Shown in pieces: positions 4,536-7,221 of a stretch of DNA of 7,221 bases; positions within the stretch are counted from its first letter, which is position 1, and each line of letters opens with the position of its first letter. The notes below the pieces were generated by a model. That model had not been told where the DNA came from. It saw only the letters and a program-made list of their open reading frames with translations, and did not search any database. A program made the position numbers and the translations under genes. The stretch is from NCBI GenBank assembly GCA_947628595.1, contig CANRAN010000069.1, positions 1-7,221 of the forward strand, given 5' to 3'. Origin of the DNA: an uncultured Clostridia bacterium. Its GTDB lineage: Bacteria; Bacillota; Clostridia; Oscillospirales; Acutalibacteraceae.

Positions 4536-6155
4536 ATGATAAGCGGTGCGGAAATTATGGTAAAATGCCTTCAGGAGGAGGGGGTTCGTGTAGTATTCGG
4601 ATATCCGGGTGCTGTTATATGCCCCTTTTTTGATGAGCTTTATCATACGGATATAAAAGCTGTTCTTGTCAGACAGGAACAAAATGCCGCACATTCTGCA
4701 AGTGGCTATGCAAGAGCACTTTCACGTGTGGGTGTCTGCGTGGCAACCTCGGGACCGGGGGCGCTTAACCTCATAACGGGAATTGCGACTGCATATATGG
4801 ATTCTATACCGCTTGTCTGTATAACGGGACAGGTTAAGAGTGATGTCCTCGGACGTGATGTTTTTCAAGAGGCTGATATAACAGGTGCCTGTGAATCCTT
4901 TGTCAAGCACAGCTACCTTGTGAAAAATACAGCAGACCTTCCGAGAGTATTCAAGGAGGCATTCCATATTGCATCAACCGGCAGACCCGGTCCTGTTCTT
5001 ATAGATGTTCCGGTGGATATACAGCAAGGTACTGTTGAGGAGTTTGTATATCCCGAAAGGGTAAATATAATAGGATATAAGCCGAGTGTTCAGGGACACC
5101 CCATGCAGGTGAAAAGAGCACTTGAAATGATAAGGGACTCAGAACGTCCGATAATATGTGCCGGAGGCGGTGTTCTGACATCGGGGGCAAAGCCTAAGCT
5201 GCGTGAATTTTGCGAGGTTACGGGGATACCCGTTATATCAACAATGATGGGTATAGGCGTAATGCCCTCAGATAATCCGCTTTATGTTGGTATGATCGGC
5301 TCCCACGGTGTCAAGGCGGCAAATGTGGCTATACACAATGCAGACCTTGTTATACTTTGCGGTGCAAGGGTTGGTGACAGGGCGGTAGCCTCGCCTGATC
5401 AGGTTGTGGAACGTGCAAATGTTATACATATTGATATAGATCCTGCCGAGATAGGCAAGAATATGAAAACCACTGTCCCGATAGTCGGAGATATGAAAAA
5501 TGTACTTGGTCAGATGCTCAAGTCGATTGACTATACTGCTCCGGCAGAGTGGATTGAGCAGATAAAAAGGTGGAAAGAGGAGTTTGCCACAGTTCCGCAA
5601 TCTTTTGAAGGCTATGTTGAGCCGAAAAGCTTTATTGCGAAGCTTTCAACGATGCTCAGACCAAAGGCAATTATGGCGGCTGATGTAGGGCAGAATCAGA
5701 TATGGTGTGCAAATAATTATCGTATTCGTGACGGACGTTTTCTGACTTCCGGCGGTATGGGTACAATGGGTTATTCTGTTCCGGCAGCGGTTGGAGCAAA
5801 GCTTGCAAGACCGACGAGAGATGTTGTTGCCGTTTGCGGTGACGGTTCGTTTCAGATGTCGATGAACGAGCTTGCGACAATAGCGAAAGAAAATCTGAAT
5901 GTAAAAATAATTGTAATGAGGAATACCGTTCTCGGAATGGTACATGAGCTTCAGGACGTACATTACGGAAGCAGATATGCAATAACCGAGCTTGATACGG
6001 TTCCGGATTTTGTTGCACTTGCCAAGGCATATGGAATCGATGCTGCATTTGCAACAAGCAACAAGGAAGCCGAGGAATATACAAAAGCCATGCTGAAAAG
6101 CGATAAGCCTTTTGTATTGGTATGCAATGTTCATCCTAAGACTTCATCAAGATAG
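4536..6155 (+). CDS. ilvB: Acetolactate (acetohydroxyacid) synthase large subunit
   Basis: A 539-residue ThDP enzyme joining two pyruvates to 2-acetolactate, or pyruvate and 2-ketobutyrate to 2-aceto-2-hydroxybutyrate, the first common step to valine, leucine and isoleucine. The N-terminal ThDP-binding domain shows FGYPGA (21-26), catalytic E48 in RQEQNAAH, ATSGPGALN and ITGQV. A middle domain follows, with GARVGDRA (276-283) where most biosynthetic enzymes have RFDDRVTG, and HIDIDPAEIGKN. The C-terminal domain has GDGSFQMS (435-442), whose D436 and N463, 27 residues later, are the expected Mg2+ ligands. L472 occupies the place of the Trp that favours 2-ketobutyrate in standard enzymes. GGAG precedes ATG 4536. 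ilvN begins 14 bases after the stop, which favours the biosynthetic role over catabolic AlsS. Length is slightly short but complete. Confidence 0.95.
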   Translation: MISGAEIMVKCLQEEGVRVVFGYPGAVICPFFDELYHTDIKAVLVRQEQNAAHSASGYARALSRVGVCVATSGPGALNLITGIATAYMDSIPLVCITGQVKSDVLGRDVFQEADITGACESFVKHSYLVKNTADLPRVFKEAFHIASTGRPGPVLIDVPVDIQQGTVEEFVYPERVNIIGYKPSVQGHPMQVKRALEMIRDSERPIICAGGGVLTSGAKPKLREFCEVTGIPVISTMMGIGVMPSDNPLYVGMIGSHGVKAANVAIHNADLVILCGARVGDRAVASPDQVVERANVIHIDIDPAEIGKNMKTTVPIVGDMKNVLGQMLKSIDYTAPAEWIEQIKRWKEEFATVPQSFEGYVEPKSFIAKLSTMLRPKAIMAADVGQNQIWCANNYRIRDGRFLTSGGMGTMGYSVPAAVGAKLARPTRDVVAVCGDGSFQMSMNELATIAKENLNVKIIVMRNTVLGMVHELQDVHYGSRYAITELDTVPDFVALAKAYGIDAAFATSNKEAEEYTKAMLKSDKPFVLVCNVHPKTSSR

Positions 6156-6169
6156 GGAGGTACACCGAT

Positions 6170-6661
6170 ATGAAATATACACTTTCTGTTCTTGTGGAAA
6201 ATCACCCCGGTGTACTTTCAAAGGTATCAGGGCTGTTCTCACGCAGAGCATTCAATATTGACAGTCTTGCTGTGGGAATAACTGAGGATCCGGATATTTC
6301 AAGAATGACTATTGTTGCAGACGGGGATGAATATGTAATTGAACAGCTTGAAAAGCAGCTCAATAAGGTAATTCCCGTTATAAAGGTGAGAACCTATAAA
6401 GAGGGAGAATATATAAGCCGTGAGCTTTCGCTGATAAAGGTAAGCTGCCCTTCTAAGCAAAGGCTTGATATCATGAAAATATCAGAGCTTATGGGTGCAA
6501 GAATTGTTGATGTTTCGGTCAATACAATGACTTTGCAATTTGCAGATACACTTGAAGCGTTTGAAACACTTGTTGATCTTCTCAGGCCATATGGTATCCG
6601 TGAGATCGTCAGAACGGGAACGGTTGCAATCGAAAAGGATTCCGCAGTTTCCCGCAAATAA
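6170..6661 (+). CDS. ilvN: Acetolactate synthase small (regulatory) subunit
   Basis: A 163-residue regulatory subunit, the same length as E. coli IlvH. It binds the IlvB catalytic subunit, raises its activity and confers valine feedback inhibition. An N-terminal ACT domain (about residues 3-75) begins LSVLVENHPGVLSKVSGLFSRR; N11, G14 and N29, the valine-binding residues known in IlvH, are all conserved. The C-terminal domain (about 82-155) includes RELSLIKV and the closing IREIVRTGTVAI typical of the family. GGGAGG at 6155-6160 overlaps the ilvB stop codon region and precedes ATG 6170 by nine bases, so the two subunits are expected to be translated together. The symbol ilvN is used in the usual Gram-positive sense; ilvH is the synonym. 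Confidence 0.96.
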   Translation: MKYTLSVLVENHPGVLSKVSGLFSRRAFNIDSLAVGITEDPDISRMTIVADGDEYVIEQLEKQLNKVIPVIKVRTYKEGEYISRELSLIKVSCPSKQRLDIMKISELMGARIVDVSVNTMTLQFADTLEAFETLVDLLRPYGIREIVRTGTVAIEKDSAVSRK

Positions 6662-6688
6662 CGATCTAACAGATTTCATATATATTTC

Positions 6689-6702
6689 GTACCAACGGGT
6701 AC
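6689..6702 (+). repeat. GTACCAACGGGT element, copy 2 (ilvN-ilvC gap), small inverted repeat
   Basis: Positions 6689-6700 repeat exactly the 12 bases found at 3543-3554. Here the flanks complete a perfect inverted repeat, GTACC-AACG-GGTAC (6689-6702), which in RNA would form a five-pair stem with a four-base loop. It lies in the 72-base gap between ilvN and ilvC, 31 bases before the ilvC start codon. The minus strand CCCGTTGGT (6691-6699) is the same near-LytTR half-site. Confidence 0.45.
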
Positions 6703-6733
6703 ATATAATTTATTTTATTTGGAGGTCTTTAAA

Positions 6734-7221
6734 ATGCCAAAAATTTATTACGAAGCTGATTGTGACATCAATGTCCTCAAGGGCAAGACAGTCGCTATTA
6801 TCGGTTATGGCAGTCAGGGTCATGCCCATGCTCTTAACCTTCGTGACAGCGGTGTTAATGTTATAATCGGTCTGTACAAGGGAAGCAAACGTTGGGATCA
6901 TGTCAAGGAACTTGGCTTTGAGGTTTACACAACTGCTGAGGCCACTCAGAAAGCTGACATTATAATGATCCTTACACCCGATGAGAAGCAGGCGGATATC
7001 TTCAAAAACGATATTGAGCCTAATCTTACAGAGGGCAAGGCTATTGCTTTCGCACATGGCTTTAACATTCATTTCAAGCAGATTATTCCGCCCAAGAATG
7101 TTGATGTATTCATGATTGCTCCCAAGGCTCCGGGTCACACGGTACGTTCCGAGTATGTTGAGGGCAAGGGTACTCCCGCACTTGTTGCAGTATATCAGGA
7201 TGCCACAGGCAAGGCTCTTGA
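6734..7221 (+). CDS. ilvC: Ketol-acid reductoisomerase, N-terminal part (3' truncated)
   Basis: The first 162 codons of class I KARI, cut off by the window edge. The enzyme rearranges and reduces acetolactate or acetohydroxybutyrate to the dihydroxy acid, using NAD(P)H and Mg2+. Visible parts: MPKIYYEADCD start, Rossmann motif GYGSQGHAHALNLRDSG (24-40), the cofactor-specificity loop IGLYKGSKRW (45-54), AFAHGFNIHF (105-114) with catalytic H108, and IAPKAPGHTVR (128-138). The knotted C-terminal domain with the metal-binding acidic residues lies outside the window. TTGGAGGT (6719-6726) is a strong ribosome-binding site seven bases before ATG 6734. It is the third gene of the operon, 72 bases after ilvN. 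In the cofactor loop Y48 stands where an Arg often sits in NADPH enzymes, so cofactor preference is uncertain. Confidence 0.97.
   Translation, partial: MPKIYYEADCDINVLKGKTVAIIGYGSQGHAHALNLRDSGVNVIIGLYKGSKRWDHVKELGFEVYTTAEATQKADIIMILTPDEKQADIFKNDIEPNLTEGKAIAFAHGFNIHFKQIIPPKNVDVFMIAPKAPGHTVRSEYVEGKGTPALVAVYQDATGKAL

Noticed and set aside
5646..6134. Long minus-strand open frames inside ilvB
   Set aside because: They are antisense shadows of a gene with full family conservation. The translations are Cys/His/Arg-rich and unlike proteins.
6674..6709. Internal promoter for ilvC (TATAAT at 6704-6709)
   Set aside because: No acceptable -35 at 16-18 bases, and the predicted start would fall almost on the ribosome-binding site.
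1..7221. CRISPR array, insertion sequence, prophage or tRNA/rRNA gene
   Set aside because: No regularly spaced repeats, transposase or phage frames, tRNA cloverleaf or rRNA sequence were seen.

Overview
The window looks like chromosomal DNA from a low-to-moderate GC member of the class Clostridia, probably an Oscillospiraceae/Ruminococcaceae-type gut anaerobe. This rests on AT-rich intergenic regions, strong SigA-type promoters (two with perfect TTGACA-N17-TATAAT), clear Shine-Dalgarno sites, a zinc-type L31 protein, a LytTR response regulator and an ilvB-ilvN-ilvC operon. The assignment is inference from style and gene content; no rRNA or other lineage marker is present.

Layout. Positions 1-87 hold the C-terminal end of an unidentified plus-strand gene. 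It is followed by a damaged hairpin (107-130) and a clean intrinsic terminator (201-240). A small unrecognised plus-strand gene (418-854) is split by a -1 frameshift at an A6 tract. A strong bidirectional terminator (895-927) separates it from four minus-strand genes. Read 5' to 3' on the minus strand, these are rpmE (L31), a YigZ/IMPACT protein, an MmcQ/YjbR protein with an N-terminal extension, and a DUF2262 protein with its own promoter region. From about 3360 the plus strand resumes: a divergent promoter region serves rpmE and a stand-alone LytTR response regulator, and then comes the branched-chain amino acid operon ilvB-ilvN-ilvC. ilvC runs off the right edge.

How the genes work together. 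IlvB and IlvN form acetohydroxyacid synthase, whose product is isomerised and reduced by IlvC on the way to valine, isoleucine and, indirectly, leucine. IlvN keeps the valine-binding residues known from E. coli IlvH, so feedback inhibition is expected. IlvB departs from the textbook enzyme at several diagnostic positions. The operon starts from a consensus promoter only about two dozen bases before the start codon, which leaves no room for a T-box or attenuator.

The most intriguing unexplained signal is an exact 12-base sequence, GTACCAACGGGT. It occurs just downstream of the response-regulator promoter and again between ilvN and ilvC. Its complement nearly matches a LytTR half-site. I found no clear previously undescribed multi-gene system. 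The better leads are that shared element, the frameshifted small gene, the palindrome next to the DUF2262 promoter, and a terminator apparently broken at an insertion or deletion boundary.
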